From positions 1 through 54,250 of the forward strand of contig NZ_WBIS01000013.1 of the NCBI RefSeq assembly GCF_009749465.1: DNA of 54,250 bases. Reading direction: 5' to 3'. Shown here one piece after another: positions 16,020-25,213 of the stretch. The stretch comes from Agromyces terreus. Its GTDB lineage: Bacteria; Actinomycetota; Actinomycetes; Actinomycetales; Microbacteriaceae. Both the position numbers and the translations under genes were made by a program. The notes beneath the pieces are model-generated. The model was not told the origin of the DNA, searched no databases, and saw nothing but the letters and a program-made list of their open reading frames with translations. Every line of letters begins with the position of its first letter. The stretch's first letter is position 1.

Positions 16020-16646
16020 TCAGGGTTCCCGCTCGCCGGCGGGCCCGGGGTCGCGTTCGTCGCTGCGGGCCGGCCCCGGGGCGGGCTCCGCGCTGCGGGC
16101 CGCGTGCTGGTCCGTGCGCTGATCGGAGCGCTCGGCTGCGCGACCGACCGAGCGACCGGTCGCACGCCGCGTCGAGCTGCGGGCCGAGCGCAGCGCGGCC
16201 CCGTGCACGAAGAGGAGCAGCACCGCGCCCACGGCGTAGCCGACGAGGTCGAGCGCATCGAACGAACTGCCGAAGACGAGCCGCAGCGGCGGCACGGCCG
16301 CGACCAGCGCCGCCGGGATGCCCGTGAGCTGGAGCAGTTCGACCGCCGTCGAGACGCCGAATCCGATCAGCGCGACCGCCGGGCCCGACAGGCGCGGGCT
16401 CGCGATCGCGACGATCAGCCCGACGAGGGACGCGTAGAGCGCGCTTCCGGCGAGGTCGATCGCGACCGTGCGGTCGGGCAACTGCAGGGCGAGGCCCGCC
16501 AGCAGCACGACGACGGCCGCGATCGCGCAGCGAACCCGGACGGCACGCGCCCGATCAGCACGCGACCCGTCAGCATGCGCCTCGCCAGGACGCGCCCCGA
16601 CCGATCGCGGCGTCACGGATCGCGCCCGCACGGGCCTCGACCGCAT
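16020..16646 (-). CDS. DUF2809-type integral membrane protein
   Basis: About 208 aa. After a charged Arg-rich N-terminus come about four hydrophobic segments, including CAIAAVVVLLAGLALQL, LVGLIVAIASPRL, FGVSTAVELLQLTG and VGYAVGAVLLLFV. The STAVELLQ and FDALDLVGYAVGA motifs are those of DUF2809 / VanZ-like small membrane proteins. The C-terminal ~60 residues are charged and low-complexity. The exact start is uncertain (ATG 16646 or an internal GTG closer to the first membrane segment). It begins 35 nt after the helicase stop on the same strand and may be cotranscribed. Function unknown. Confidence 0.7.
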   Translation of the reverse strand: MRSRPVRARSVTPRSVGARPGEAHADGSRADRARAVRVRCAIAAVVVLLAGLALQLPDRTVAIDLAGSALYASLVGLIVAIASPRLSGPAVALIGFGVSTAVELLQLTGIPAALVAAVPPLRLVFGSSFDALDLVGYAVGAVLLLFVHGAALRSARSSTRRATGRSVGRAAERSDQRTDQHAARSAEPAPGPARSDERDPGPAGEREP

Positions 16647-16681
16647 GGAGCGCGGCCGCGCGGAACCTCGTCGCACGGACC

Positions 16682-18634
16682 CTAGTCGTCGCGACCGGGC
16701 TTGTGCCGCGGCTTGCGAGCGGGGCCCTCGGCGTCGGCCGGGGCACCCGAGTCGGCGCCGTCGCGGCGGTCGCGGTCTGCTCGGTCGTCGTACGAACGCG
16801 CAGGTCCGTCGTCGCGGTCGTAGCGCTTCGCCGGGCGATCGCCGCCCCGGTCGTACCGATTGCCGCGATCGCCGCGGTCGCCGCCGCGCGACGGGGCGCC
16901 GCGGTCGGGTCGGAGCTCGATGAGGCGCCCGCTGATGCGCGTGCCGTCGAGGCGTTCGAGCGTCTCGCGGGGCAGGTCGGCGGGGAGCTCGACGAGCGAG
17001 AACTCGGGGCGGATCTGGATCGCGCCGAAGTCCTCGCGGCGGAGGCCCCCCTCGTTGGCGAGCGCGCCCACGATCTGGCGGGGCTCGACCTTGTGCCGGC
17101 GGCCGACCGCGATGCGGTAGGTCGCCAGGCGCGGACCGCCGCGGCCGCGACGGTCGCCGCGATCGTCGTCGCGGTCGTAGCGCCCGCCGCGCGCGCCGTC
17201 GCGCGAACCGCCGTCGCGCGAGCCGCGGCCGCGGTCGTCGCGCTCCTTCCACTCGCGTGCGGGACGCTCGGGCTCCGGCTCGAGCAGCAGCGGCGACTCG
17301 CCCTGCGAGACGACGGCGAGCGCGGCCGCCACGTCGACCTCGGGCACGTCGTGGTGCTTCATGTAGTGGCCGATGATGTCGCGGAACCCCGCGATGCGGT
17401 CGGTCTGCTCGAGCGCCGCGGTGATGCGGTCGTCGAAGCGCGAGAGACGGGTGACGTTGACGTCTTCGACGCTGGGCAGCTGCATCTGGGTGAGCTGCTG
17501 GCGCGTGGCCTTCTCGATCGCCGAGATGAGGCGCCGCTCGCGGGGCGTCGCGAAGCTGATCGCGTCGCCCGTGCGGCCGGCCCGGCCGGTGCGCCCGATG
17601 CGGTGCACGTACGACTCGGTGTCGGTGGGGATGTCGTAGTTGACGACGTGGCTGATGCGCTCGACGTCGAGGCCTCTGGCCGCGACATCCGTCGCCACCA
17701 GGATGTCGAGCTTGCCCGACTTCAACTGGTTGACGGTGCGCTCGCGCTGCGCCTGCGCGATGTCGCCGTTGATCGCGGCGGCGGAGTACCCGCGGGCGCG
17801 GAGCTTCTCGGCCAGTTCTTCGGTGACGCTCTTCGTGCGCACGAAGATGATCATGCCCTCGAAGTTCTCGACCTCGAGGATGCGCGTGAGGGCGTCGATC
17901 TTCTGCTGGTGCGAGACGACGAGGTAGCGCTGAGTGATGGTCGCGGAGGTCGTCGTCTTGGTCTTGACGGTGATCTCTTCGGGGTCGTTCAGGTACTGCT
18001 TCGAGATGCGGCGGATTGCCGAAGGCATCGTCGCCGAGAACAGGGCGACCTGCTTGTCGTCGGGGGTGTCGGCGAGGATCGTCTCGACGTCTTCGGCGAA
18101 GCCCATCTTGAGCATCTCGTCGGCCTCGTCGAGCACGAGGTACTTGAGCTCCGAGAGGTCGAGCGTGCCCTTGTCGAGGTGGTCCATGATGCGACCGGGG
18201 GTGCCGACGACGATGTGCACGCCGCGGCGCAGCGCCGAGAGCTGCACGCCGTAGCCCTGGCCGCCGTAGACCGGGAGGATGTGCACGCCGCGCATGCGCG
18301 ACGCGTACTTCTCGAAGGCCTCGCAGACCTGCAGGGCGAGCTCGCGCGTGGGGGCGAGCACGAGCGCCTGCGGGCTCTTCTGGGATTCGTCGAGGCGCGC
18401 GAGGATCGGGAGCGCGAAGGCGGCCGTCTTGCCGGTGCCGGTCTGGGCCAGGCCCACGACGTCGCGCCCCGCGAGGAGCGTCGGGATGGTGGCGGCCTGG
18501 ATGGCCGAGGGGGTTTCGTAGCCGACATCGGAGAGGGCCTTGAGCACGGCGCCGTCGAGTCCGAGGTCGGCGAAGCTGATCGCGGCGGGCTCTTCGGGAG
18601 CCTCGGCCACGACGGGGTTTTCGCCGGAAGTCAC
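16682..18634 (-). CDS. deaD: DEAD-box RNA helicase with RNA-binding C-terminal domain
   Basis: 650-aa helicase of the CsdA/DeaD/CshA type. Motifs in order: Q motif (SFADLGL, then P-AIQ), motif I AQTGTGKT near residue 65, Ia PTRELALQV, Ib TPGR, II DEAD near 170, III SAT, IV IIFVRT, V ATDVAARGLD and VI HRIGRTGR near 335. A DbpA-type RNA-binding domain follows (about 490-570), embedded in RGG/RD-rich disordered segments. It probably remodels structured RNA in ribosome assembly or cold adaptation. A -10 element lies 5 nt from the GTG, suggesting a leaderless mRNA. Confidence 0.95.
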   Translation of the reverse strand: MTSGENPVVAEAPEEPAAISFADLGLDGAVLKALSDVGYETPSAIQAATIPTLLAGRDVVGLAQTGTGKTAAFALPILARLDESQKSPQALVLAPTRELALQVCEAFEKYASRMRGVHILPVYGGQGYGVQLSALRRGVHIVVGTPGRIMDHLDKGTLDLSELKYLVLDEADEMLKMGFAEDVETILADTPDDKQVALFSATMPSAIRRISKQYLNDPEEITVKTKTTTSATITQRYLVVSHQQKIDALTRILEVENFEGMIIFVRTKSVTEELAEKLRARGYSAAAINGDIAQAQRERTVNQLKSGKLDILVATDVAARGLDVERISHVVNYDIPTDTESYVHRIGRTGRAGRTGDAISFATPRERRLISAIEKATRQQLTQMQLPSVEDVNVTRLSRFDDRITAALEQTDRIAGFRDIIGHYMKHHDVPEVDVAAALAVVSQGESPLLLEPEPERPAREWKERDDRGRGSRDGGSRDGARGGRYDRDDDRGDRRGRGGPRLATYRIAVGRRHKVEPRQIVGALANEGGLRREDFGAIQIRPEFSLVELPADLPRETLERLDGTRISGRLIELRPDRGAPSRGGDRGDRGNRYDRGGDRPAKRYDRDDGPARSYDDRADRDRRDGADSGAPADAEGPARKPRHKPGRDD

Positions 18635-18639
18635 ATCTC

Positions 18640-18645
18640 AGCCTA
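18640..18645 (-). promoter_or_regulatory. -10 element (TAGGCT), leaderless helicase mRNA
   Basis: TAGGCT on the minus strand ends 5 nt before the GTG start at 18634; no ribosome-binding site is present. Confidence 0.5.
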
Positions 18646-18695
18646 GTCCTGCCGCCTGTGAGGCGTCCGGGTGCCGCTGGGCGGGCCGGGCCTGC

Positions 18696-18726
18696 TACGC
18701 TCGCTCGTGATTTCAACGTTGAAATC
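18696..18726 (+). promoter_or_regulatory. Promoter -10 plus perfect 18-bp LacI-type operator
   Basis: TACGCT (18696-18701) is a good -10. Seven nucleotides on, GATTTCAACGTTGAAATC (18709-18726) is a perfect palindrome with the central CG typical of LacI-family operators. It covers the expected transcription start, so repressor binding would block the MFS-GH2-DUF2804-LacI operon. The LacI-type protein encoded at 22956-24038 is the obvious candidate to bind it. Confidence 0.8.
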
Positions 18727-18741
18727 CAGAACGAGGAACCC

Positions 18742-20130
18742 ATGACCGCACCAGCCAGCACCCCCAGCCCGATCCCGACCCGCACTCCCGGCCCGCCCAG
18801 GCCAGAGGCCCGCGCCGCGCTCGGCCCTCGCACCTGGACGGCCGTCATCGTGGTCGGGCTCGTCGGCCAGATCGCCTGGGTCATCGAGAACATGTACCTC
18901 AACCTGTTCGTCTACGACACGATCTCGACCGACCCCGCCGTCATCGCGATCATGGTCGCCGCGAGCGCGATCGCGGCGACGGTCGCCACGCTCGTCGTCG
19001 GCGCCTGGTCCGACCGGCTCGGCCGGCGCCGCGAGATCATCGCCGTCGGCTACGTCGTCTGGGGCCTGCTCACCGCGGCCTTCGGCCTGTTCGGGTCCTC
19101 GGATGCCGCGGGGTCGGCCGCTCCCGCCCTGCTCGGGTCGATCATCGCGATCATCGCGCTCGACTGCGTCATGAGCGTCTTCGGCTCCGGGGCGAACGAC
19201 GCCGCGTTCTCGGCATGGGTGACCGATTCCACGGTGCCCGCGAACCGCGGCCGGGTCGACGGCTGGCTCGCGATCATGCCGCTGCTCGGCATGCTCCTCG
19301 TCTTCGGACTGCTCGACCCGATGACGCAGAACGGGCAGTGGACGGCGTTCTTCGCGCTCATCGGCGGCATCACGGCCCTCACCGGTGTCGCGGCCTGGTT
19401 CCTCGTGCAGGACCGCGGCGTGCCGACCCGCACGTCGGGGGTGTTCCGGTCCATCTTCGACGGGCTGCGCCCCGCGACGATCCGCCGCGAGCCGGCGCTG
19501 TTCATCACGCTCTCGATCTGGATGGTCGTCGGCATCGCCTCGCAGGTGTTCCTCCCGTACGTGCTGATCTACCTGCGCTACTCGCTGCGGCTCGAGGCCT
19601 ATGCGATCGCCCTCGGCGTCGTGCTCATCCTCGCCTCGGTGCTGAGCGTGCTCGGCGGCCGCGTCATGGACCGGGTGGGCAAGGCGCGCTTCCTGCTGCC
19701 CGCCGTCGGCGTGTTCGCGGCGGGGCTCATCGCGATGGCGTTCGCCCGCGAGTTCGGGTGGGTCATCGCCGCCGCGACGCTCATGATGGCCGGCATGATG
19801 GCCTCGGTCGCGACGGTCTCGGCCATGACCCGCGACCACACCCCGGCCGACCGCGCCGGCGGCGTGCAGGGCGCCCGCATGATCATGGCGATCATGCTGC
19901 CGATGGTGATCGGCCCGGCCATCGGCGCGGCCGTCATCTCGGGCGCCGCCCACACCTACGTCGAGCTCGGGCAGGAGAGCCCGGTTCCCGGCGCGGAGAT
20001 CTTCCCGGTCGCCGCCGCCGTGCTCGTGTTCGTGCCGCTGCTCGCGCTCGCCAGGGCTCGCGTGCTGCGCCGCGACGAGCCGGCCGGGCGCACCGAGCCG
20101 GCCGAGCCCGCCACGGAGGCGCGTCCGTGA
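18742..20130 (+). CDS. MFS transporter (sugar/glycoside-type)
   Basis: 462-aa permease of about 12 membrane segments after a Pro-rich 28-residue cytoplasmic start. The loop after helix 2 has the MFS signature GAWSDRLGRRREI, and the second half repeats it as GGRVMDRVGKARFLL. Being first in an operon with a GH2 glycosidase and a LacI regulator, it probably imports a glycoside or sugar. GAGGAA lies 5 nt before the ATG. Its stop overlaps the GTG of the GH2 gene by 3 nt. Confidence 0.9.
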   Translation: MTAPASTPSPIPTRTPGPPRPEARAALGPRTWTAVIVVGLVGQIAWVIENMYLNLFVYDTISTDPAVIAIMVAASAIAATVATLVVGAWSDRLGRRREIIAVGYVVWGLLTAAFGLFGSSDAAGSAAPALLGSIIAIIALDCVMSVFGSGANDAAFSAWVTDSTVPANRGRVDGWLAIMPLLGMLLVFGLLDPMTQNGQWTAFFALIGGITALTGVAAWFLVQDRGVPTRTSGVFRSIFDGLRPATIRREPALFITLSIWMVVGIASQVFLPYVLIYLRYSLRLEAYAIALGVVLILASVLSVLGGRVMDRVGKARFLLPAVGVFAAGLIAMAFAREFGWVIAAATLMMAGMMASVATVSAMTRDHTPADRAGGVQGARMIMAIMLPMVIGPAIGAAVISGAAHTYVELGQESPVPGAEIFPVAAAVLVFVPLLALARARVLRRDEPAGRTEPAEPATEARP

Positions 20131-21974
20131 GCCGGCGCACCCCGTGGGCCGACGAGCTCGACCCCGACGCGGTCCTGCCCGAGTACCCGCGCCCGCAGCT
20201 CGTCCGCGACAGCTGCCTGATCCTGAACGGCCGCTGGTCGTACGCGATCACCGGCGACGCCGCGGTACCGACGACGTGGGACGGCGAGATCCTCGTGCCG
20301 TTCTCGCCCGAGTCCGCGCTCTCGGGCGTCGAGCGCCAGCTGCAGCCCGACGAGCACCTCTGGTACGAGCGCACGGTGCGCCTGCCCGAGGGGTTCCTCG
20401 CCGGCCGCGTGCTGCTGCACTTCGGCGCGGTCGACCAGCGCTGCCGCGTGTTCGTCGACGGCGAGCAGGTTGGCGGGCATCGGGGCGGGTACCTGCCCTT
20501 CACGATCGACGTGACCGAGGCGCTCGCCGACGGCCTGGAGCACACGCTCCGGGTCGACATCGTCGACCCGAGCGACACGTCGTTCCACTCGCGCGGCAAG
20601 CAAGCCCTGAAGCGCGGCGGCATCTGGTACACGGCGCAGTCGGGCATCTGGCAGACGGTCTGGCTCGAATCCGTTCCCGAGCAGTTCGTGCGCGGGCTCG
20701 ACGTTCGCCCCGTGCTGGGCGAACGGCGGGTCGAGGTCGTGGTCGAGGCATCCGTCGCCGGCATCGCGACCGTGGTGCTGCTCGCCGAGGGCCGCGAGGT
20801 CGCACGCACGAACGGGCCGACCGGCACCACGCTCACACTCCCGGTCGAGGACCCCCGCGAGTGGTCCCCCGACGACCCCTTCCTCTACGACCTCGTCGTC
20901 ACGCTCGGCGACGACCGCGTCGAGAGCTACGTCGGCATGCGGTCGGTCGGCGTCGCGCTCGACGAGCACGGCCACCAGCGGCTCATGCTCAACGGGCGAC
21001 CGGTCTTCCACGCGGGCGTGCTCGACCAGGGGTACTGGCCCGACGGGCTCTACACCCCGCCGTCGGATGCCGCGATGGTGCACGACATCCGCACCATGAA
21101 GGAGCTCGGCTTCACCGTGCTGCGCAAGCACATCAAGATCGAGCCGATGCGCTGGTACCACCACTGCGACCGGCTCGGCATGCTCGTGTGGCAGGACATG
21201 GTCAACGGCGGCCGCCGCTACAACCCGGCCGTCATCACGGCGCCCGTCGCCCTGCCGGTGCGCCTGGACGACCGCCGCCACCGGCTCTTCGGCCGCCAGG
21301 ACGAGGCCGGTCGCGCCGAGTTCACGGCCGAGCTCGACGAGACGGTGCGGCTGCTGAAGAACACGCCGAGCATCGTGATCTGGGTTCCGTTCAACGAGGG
21401 CTGGGGGCAGTTCGACGCCCTCGAGGCCGTCGAGCGCATCCGGGCGATCGACCCCGACCGGGTCATCGACCACGCGAGCGGATGGCACGACCAGCGCGGC
21501 GGCGACCTGCGGAGCCTGCACGTCTACTTCCGACGCATCCGTCCTGATCGGTCGTGGCGCCGCGACGGCCGGGCCGTGGTGGTCTCGGAGTACGGCGGCT
21601 ACAGCCTGCGCCTGCCAGGTCACGAGTTCGGTCCGCGCGAGTTCGGCTACCGGCGGTACACGGACCCCGATGCCTTCACCGACGCGTTCGTCGAGCTGCA
21701 TCGCCGCGAGGTGCTGCCGGCGATCAGGGCCGGGCTCGCGGGCACGATCTACACGCAGCTCTCCGACGTCGAGGACGAGCTGAACGGCCTGCTGACCGCG
21801 GACCGCACGCTCGTCAAGGCGAGTGCCGACCGCGTGCGCGAGGTCACCGCCGAGCTCCACGCCCGCTTCGCCGAGGCGACGGGTCGGAGCCAGGACCAGA
21901 GCCCGAACGCGAAGCCGAATCCGAGCCCGAACCCCCGAGAGGACGCCGATGCCCCGCATGATCGCCGAGCGTGA
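20127..21974 (+). CDS. Glycoside hydrolase family 2 protein
   Basis: 615-aa GH2-type enzyme with no signal peptide, hence cytoplasmic. Residues ~30-190 form the sugar-binding jelly-roll (HLWYERTVRLP, RCRVFVDGEQVG), then an Ig-like domain, then a TIM barrel from ~285. The acid/base is E424 in VPFNEGWGQFD and the nucleophile is E488 in VSEYGGYS. Such proteins act on beta-galactosides, beta-glucuronides or beta-mannosides; the substrate is not evident. The GTG start overlaps the MFS stop, and the 3' end overlaps the next gene by 26 bp. Confidence 0.92.
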   Translation: MSRRTPWADELDPDAVLPEYPRPQLVRDSCLILNGRWSYAITGDAAVPTTWDGEILVPFSPESALSGVERQLQPDEHLWYERTVRLPEGFLAGRVLLHFGAVDQRCRVFVDGEQVGGHRGGYLPFTIDVTEALADGLEHTLRVDIVDPSDTSFHSRGKQALKRGGIWYTAQSGIWQTVWLESVPEQFVRGLDVRPVLGERRVEVVVEASVAGIATVVLLAEGREVARTNGPTGTTLTLPVEDPREWSPDDPFLYDLVVTLGDDRVESYVGMRSVGVALDEHGHQRLMLNGRPVFHAGVLDQGYWPDGLYTPPSDAAMVHDIRTMKELGFTVLRKHIKIEPMRWYHHCDRLGMLVWQDMVNGGRRYNPAVITAPVALPVRLDDRRHRLFGRQDEAGRAEFTAELDETVRLLKNTPSIVIWVPFNEGWGQFDALEAVERIRAIDPDRVIDHASGWHDQRGGDLRSLHVYFRRIRPDRSWRRDGRAVVVSEYGGYSLRLPGHEFGPREFGYRRYTDPDAFTDAFVELHRREVLPAIRAGLAGTIYTQLSDVEDELNGLLTADRTLVKASADRVREVTAELHARFAEATGRSQDQSPNAKPNPSPNPREDADAPHDRRA

Positions 21975-22959
21975 GCTCACCGCCCCCGTCGCCCTGGTCG
22001 GGGCCGACGGACGCCTGAACCCCGAGGCCGTCGGCTGGACGCGCACCCCGCTGCTCGACACCTCGGGCATCGACGGCCGCGGTGCCTGGGGCCGCAACAA
22101 GCGCTGGGAGTACTGGGCCGTCACGACGCCGACCCACCTCGTCGCGCTCACGGTCTCCTCGCTCGACTACGCCGCCGTGCACGCCGTGCTCGTGCACGAC
22201 CGCCGCACCGGCGCGACGATCGACCGATCGGCGATCGCCCCGCTCGCCTCGAGCGCCGAACTGCCGGCCTCGCTCGGCGACGGACCGGCCCGCGCCCGCA
22301 CGCGGTCGCTCACGATCGATCTCGACGAGGTCGACGGCGGCACCCGCCTGCGGGCGACGGCGGGCGACGTTCGCCTCGATATCATCGCGCACCGGCCCGA
22401 CGGCCACGAATGCCTCGGCGTCGTCGTGCCCTGGTCGGCGACCCGGTTCCAGTACACCGTGAAGGACGTCGCGAGACCGGCGAGCGGATGGCTCGAGGTC
22501 GGCGGCGAGCGCATCGAACTGCCCGTCGGCGAGAGCTGGGCGGTGCTCGACCACGGCCGCGGGCGCTGGCCGTACCGCATGGTCTGGAACTGGGGCGCCG
22601 CCTCTGGCACGGTCGGCGGGCGCACGATCGGCCTGCAGCTCGGCGGCAGGTGGACCGACGGCACCGGGTCCACCGAGAACGCGGTGCTCGTCGGCCGACG
22701 CCTGCACAAGATCGGCGAAGAGCTCGACTGGGAGTACGACGAGACCGACTGGCTCGCGCCATGGCGCATCCACGGGGCATCCGCCGACCTTCGCTTCGAG
22801 CCGTTCTGGGACCGGGTGAGCTCGACCGAGCTGCTCGTCTTCGGCTCGCACGGCCACCAGTGCTTCGGCCACTACTCCGGCTGGGTCCTCGTCGACGGCG
22901 AGCGCCTCGAGGTCGACGGGCTGCTCGGCTGGGCCGAGGACGTTCGGAACCGCTGGTGA
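21949..22959 (+). CDS. DUF2804 domain protein
   Basis: 336-aa soluble protein of the DUF2804 family. Recognisable parts are GWTRTPLLDTSGIDGRGAWG near the start, NKRWEYWAVTTP, and the C-terminal FGHYSGWVLVDGE. The predicted structure is mostly beta (two beta-sandwich halves). Its biochemical function is unknown. Its place inside a glycoside operon suggests a role with a carbohydrate or lipid-linked sugar. The ATG at 21949 follows GAGGA by 5-6 nt. The stop overlaps the LacI GTG. Confidence 0.85.
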   Translation: MPRMIAERELTAPVALVGADGRLNPEAVGWTRTPLLDTSGIDGRGAWGRNKRWEYWAVTTPTHLVALTVSSLDYAAVHAVLVHDRRTGATIDRSAIAPLASSAELPASLGDGPARARTRSLTIDLDEVDGGTRLRATAGDVRLDIIAHRPDGHECLGVVVPWSATRFQYTVKDVARPASGWLEVGGERIELPVGESWAVLDHGRGRWPYRMVWNWGAASGTVGGRTIGLQLGGRWTDGTGSTENAVLVGRRLHKIGEELDWEYDETDWLAPWRIHGASADLRFEPFWDRVSSTELLVFGSHGHQCFGHYSGWVLVDGERLEVDGLLGWAEDVRNRW

Positions 22960-24038
22960 GCGGCGGCCGATCCCGGCCGGGCCACCGCTCGGCCGGCCCC
23001 ACCCTGAAGGACGTCGCGGCGATCGCCGGCGTCTCGTACCGCACGGTCTCGAACGTGATCAACGGGGGCGCGGCGGTCAGCGCGGCGACCCGCGAGAAGG
23101 TCGAGGCCGCCGCCGCCGAGCTCGGCTACCGGCCGCAGCTCGCCGCACGGCAGCTGCGCGCCGGGCGCAGCAACCTGCTCACCCTCTCGGTCCCGTTCCT
23201 GTCGCTGCCCTACTTCGCGCAGCTCGCCCACGCGATCGTGAGCGCGGCCGAGCGGGTCGGCTACGACGTGGTCGTCGACGAGACGCACGGGGACCCCGAG
23301 CGCGAACTGCGCGCGGCATCCGGATACGGCACGCTCCTGACCGACGGGGTCCTGCTCAGCCCCATGTCGCTCGACGACGGGCAGCTCGCCGAGGCGCGAC
23401 GACGGGCCCGCCCGGTGCCGCTCGTGGTGCTCGGCGAGCGCATCCGGGGCGCGAGGGTCGATCGCGTCGTGGTCGACAGCGTGCTGTCCTCACGAGACGC
23501 CACGGCGCACCTCATCTCCTCCGGCCGCCGTTCGCTCGGCTTCCTCGGTGCGGTTCCGGATGCCTCGATCGGCGCCGCGGCGGCGGACCTGCGCCTGGAG
23601 GGCTTCCGCCTCGCGCTGCGCGAGGCCGGACTCGAACCCGATCCGCGGCAGCTGCTCGAGGTGTCGTCGTGGGACCCGGCCTCGCCCGACGGCGACTACT
23701 CGCGCGAGGAGGGCCACGCCCGCGTGCTGGCGCTGCTCGAGCGGGGCCCGTTGGAGATCGACGCCCTCGTCTGCGCGAACGACCTGCTCGCGATCGGCGC
23801 GCTGCGCGCCTTCCGCGAGGCGGGCGTCGCCGTGCCCGACCGGGTCGCCGTGGTCGGCTGGGACGACTCCCCCGAGTCCGCCTTCGCCGCGCCGGCGCTC
23901 ACGAGCATCGCGCCCGACCTCCACGAGATCGCGCGCCTCGCGGTCGCATCCGTGCTGCGGCTGGTCGAGGATCCCGCCTCACCGCCGCGGGTCGAGCAGG
24001 CGCCGTACCGGCTCGTCGCGCGCGCGTCGGCGCCCTGA
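22956..24038 (+). CDS. LacI-family transcriptional repressor
   Basis: 360-aa LacI-type regulator. The helix-turn-helix is at about 16-37 (TLKDVAAIAGVSYRTVSNVI), the hinge helix contains QLAARQLRAG, and the periplasmic-binding-like core ends with the family's VVGWDDSPESAFAAPALTS. It is the last gene of the MFS-GH2-DUF2804-LacI operon, with 4-nt coupling to the gene before. The perfect palindrome at 18709-18726 has the spacing and CG centre of operators for this family, so autoregulation of the operon is likely. The inducer is probably the transported sugar. Confidence 0.93.
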   Translation: MSGGRSRPGHRSAGPTLKDVAAIAGVSYRTVSNVINGGAAVSAATREKVEAAAAELGYRPQLAARQLRAGRSNLLTLSVPFLSLPYFAQLAHAIVSAAERVGYDVVVDETHGDPERELRAASGYGTLLTDGVLLSPMSLDDGQLAEARRRARPVPLVVLGERIRGARVDRVVVDSVLSSRDATAHLISSGRRSLGFLGAVPDASIGAAAADLRLEGFRLALREAGLEPDPRQLLEVSSWDPASPDGDYSREEGHARVLALLERGPLEIDALVCANDLLAIGALRAFREAGVAVPDRVAVVGWDDSPESAFAAPALTSIAPDLHEIARLAVASVLRLVEDPASPPRVEQAPYRLVARASAP

Positions 24039-24078
24039 CGGCGACCGCCCGAGCAGCCGGCGAGCGGATGCCGCGGGG

Positions 24079-25140
24079 TCAGACGGGCACGGGACGCGTG
24101 CGCCTCGTCGCGATGAGCACCGCCGCCCACGTCGCGAGCAGCAGGGCCGTGAGCACGAGCCCGAGGTCGTCGATGCCGATCGCGGCGATCCACGCGAACG
24201 GGTCGCCGAAACCGAGGTTCGCGACGAGCACGTCCGACAGCTGCACGACCGCGATGAGGATCGCGGCGACCACCGAGAGCACGGTCATGCCGATGCCGTA
24301 GGCGATGCCGACACTGCGGGACCGGATGCCTCCGCCGTCGGCGCCAGCGCTCGCCGGCTGCCAAGCGTACGCCCGCCGCATCACGGCGCCCTGCGCCGTG
24401 TCGAACGCGCTCATGCCCGCCGCGAACAGGATGGGCAGGGTGAGCGCCGCCCACCAGGGCACCGCGGCGAGCGTCGAGGCCCCGGCGAGCGCGAGCAGCC
24501 CGATCTCGGTCGCCGTGTCGAAGCCGAGGCCGAAGAGCAGGCCGACGCCGTACATGCGCGACGGCCGGTCGACCGCACGCTCGAACGGGCCGAGCAGGCG
24601 CAGCACCGGTCCCCCGCTCGCGCGAGCGTCGGATGCCTCGGGGCGCGCGCGTGCCCGCAGCGAGGCGATGTTCACGGCGGCGATGACGAGCAGGAAGACG
24701 CCGGAGACGGTCGGACCGATCACCCCGGTCCAGGCGTGCAGGGCCGACGCGTCGTCGGCGAGCGACGTGCTGATCGCGGTCACGCCGAAGGTGAGCAGCA
24801 CGCAGAGCACGAGCACGATCGTCGAATGGCCGAGCGAGAACCAGAACCCCACGGTGTTCGCCGGCCGGCCGCGCTCGCTCAGGCGCCTGGTCGTGTTGTC
24901 GATGGCCGCGATGTGGTCGGCGTCGAACGCGTGCCGCAGGCCGAGCGTGTACGCGGCGAGTCCGACGCCGAGGGTCACGAGCGCGGTGCCGTCACCCGCG
25001 CCGAGCGGGATGCCGGCGGGCACCACGGCCACGAGCAGCACGCCCCAGCCGAGCAGGTGCAGCGCGACGATGAACGCCACGACGCCGACCGTGCTGCGCG
25101 TGGTGCCGGCCCTGCTGCCGCCCCGATCGGGTGAGGTCAT
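24079..25140 (-). CDS. NiCoT-family nickel/cobalt permease
   Basis: 353-aa membrane protein with about eight hydrophobic segments. The NiCoT signature RHAFDADHIAAIDNTTR is in helix II near residue 72. Supporting motifs are FSLGHSTIVLVL, LGFDTATEI and GMSAFDTAQG, in the order seen in HoxN/NixA/HupN proteins. It imports Ni2+ or Co2+. No nickel enzyme genes or riboswitch are close; a plain promoter lies ~27 nt upstream. It is convergent with the LacI gene. Confidence 0.94.
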   Translation of the reverse strand: MTSPDRGGSRAGTTRSTVGVVAFIVALHLLGWGVLLVAVVPAGIPLGAGDGTALVTLGVGLAAYTLGLRHAFDADHIAAIDNTTRRLSERGRPANTVGFWFSLGHSTIVLVLCVLLTFGVTAISTSLADDASALHAWTGVIGPTVSGVFLLVIAAVNIASLRARARPEASDARASGGPVLRLLGPFERAVDRPSRMYGVGLLFGLGFDTATEIGLLALAGASTLAAVPWWAALTLPILFAAGMSAFDTAQGAVMRRAYAWQPASAGADGGGIRSRSVGIAYGIGMTVLSVVAAILIAVVQLSDVLVANLGFGDPFAWIAAIGIDDLGLVLTALLLATWAAVLIATRRTRPVPV

Positions 25141-25166
25141 CGATCCCGCTCATCCGCCACGGCGTC

Positions 25167-25172
25167 ATGCTA
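25167..25172 (-). promoter_or_regulatory. -10 element (TAGCAT) for the Ni/Co permease
   Basis: TAGCAT on the minus strand, giving a leader of about 20 nt before the ATG at 25140. No cobalamin riboswitch features are seen in the short gap. Confidence 0.4.
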
Positions 25173-25213
25173 ACGCCGGGGCGGACGAGCGGGCAGGCCC
25201 GATCGGGCAGTCG

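Noticed and set aside
25141..25213. Cobalamin or nickel riboswitch upstream of the Ni/Co permease
   Set aside because: The leader is only about 20 nt from the proposed -10 and shows no conserved riboswitch boxes.
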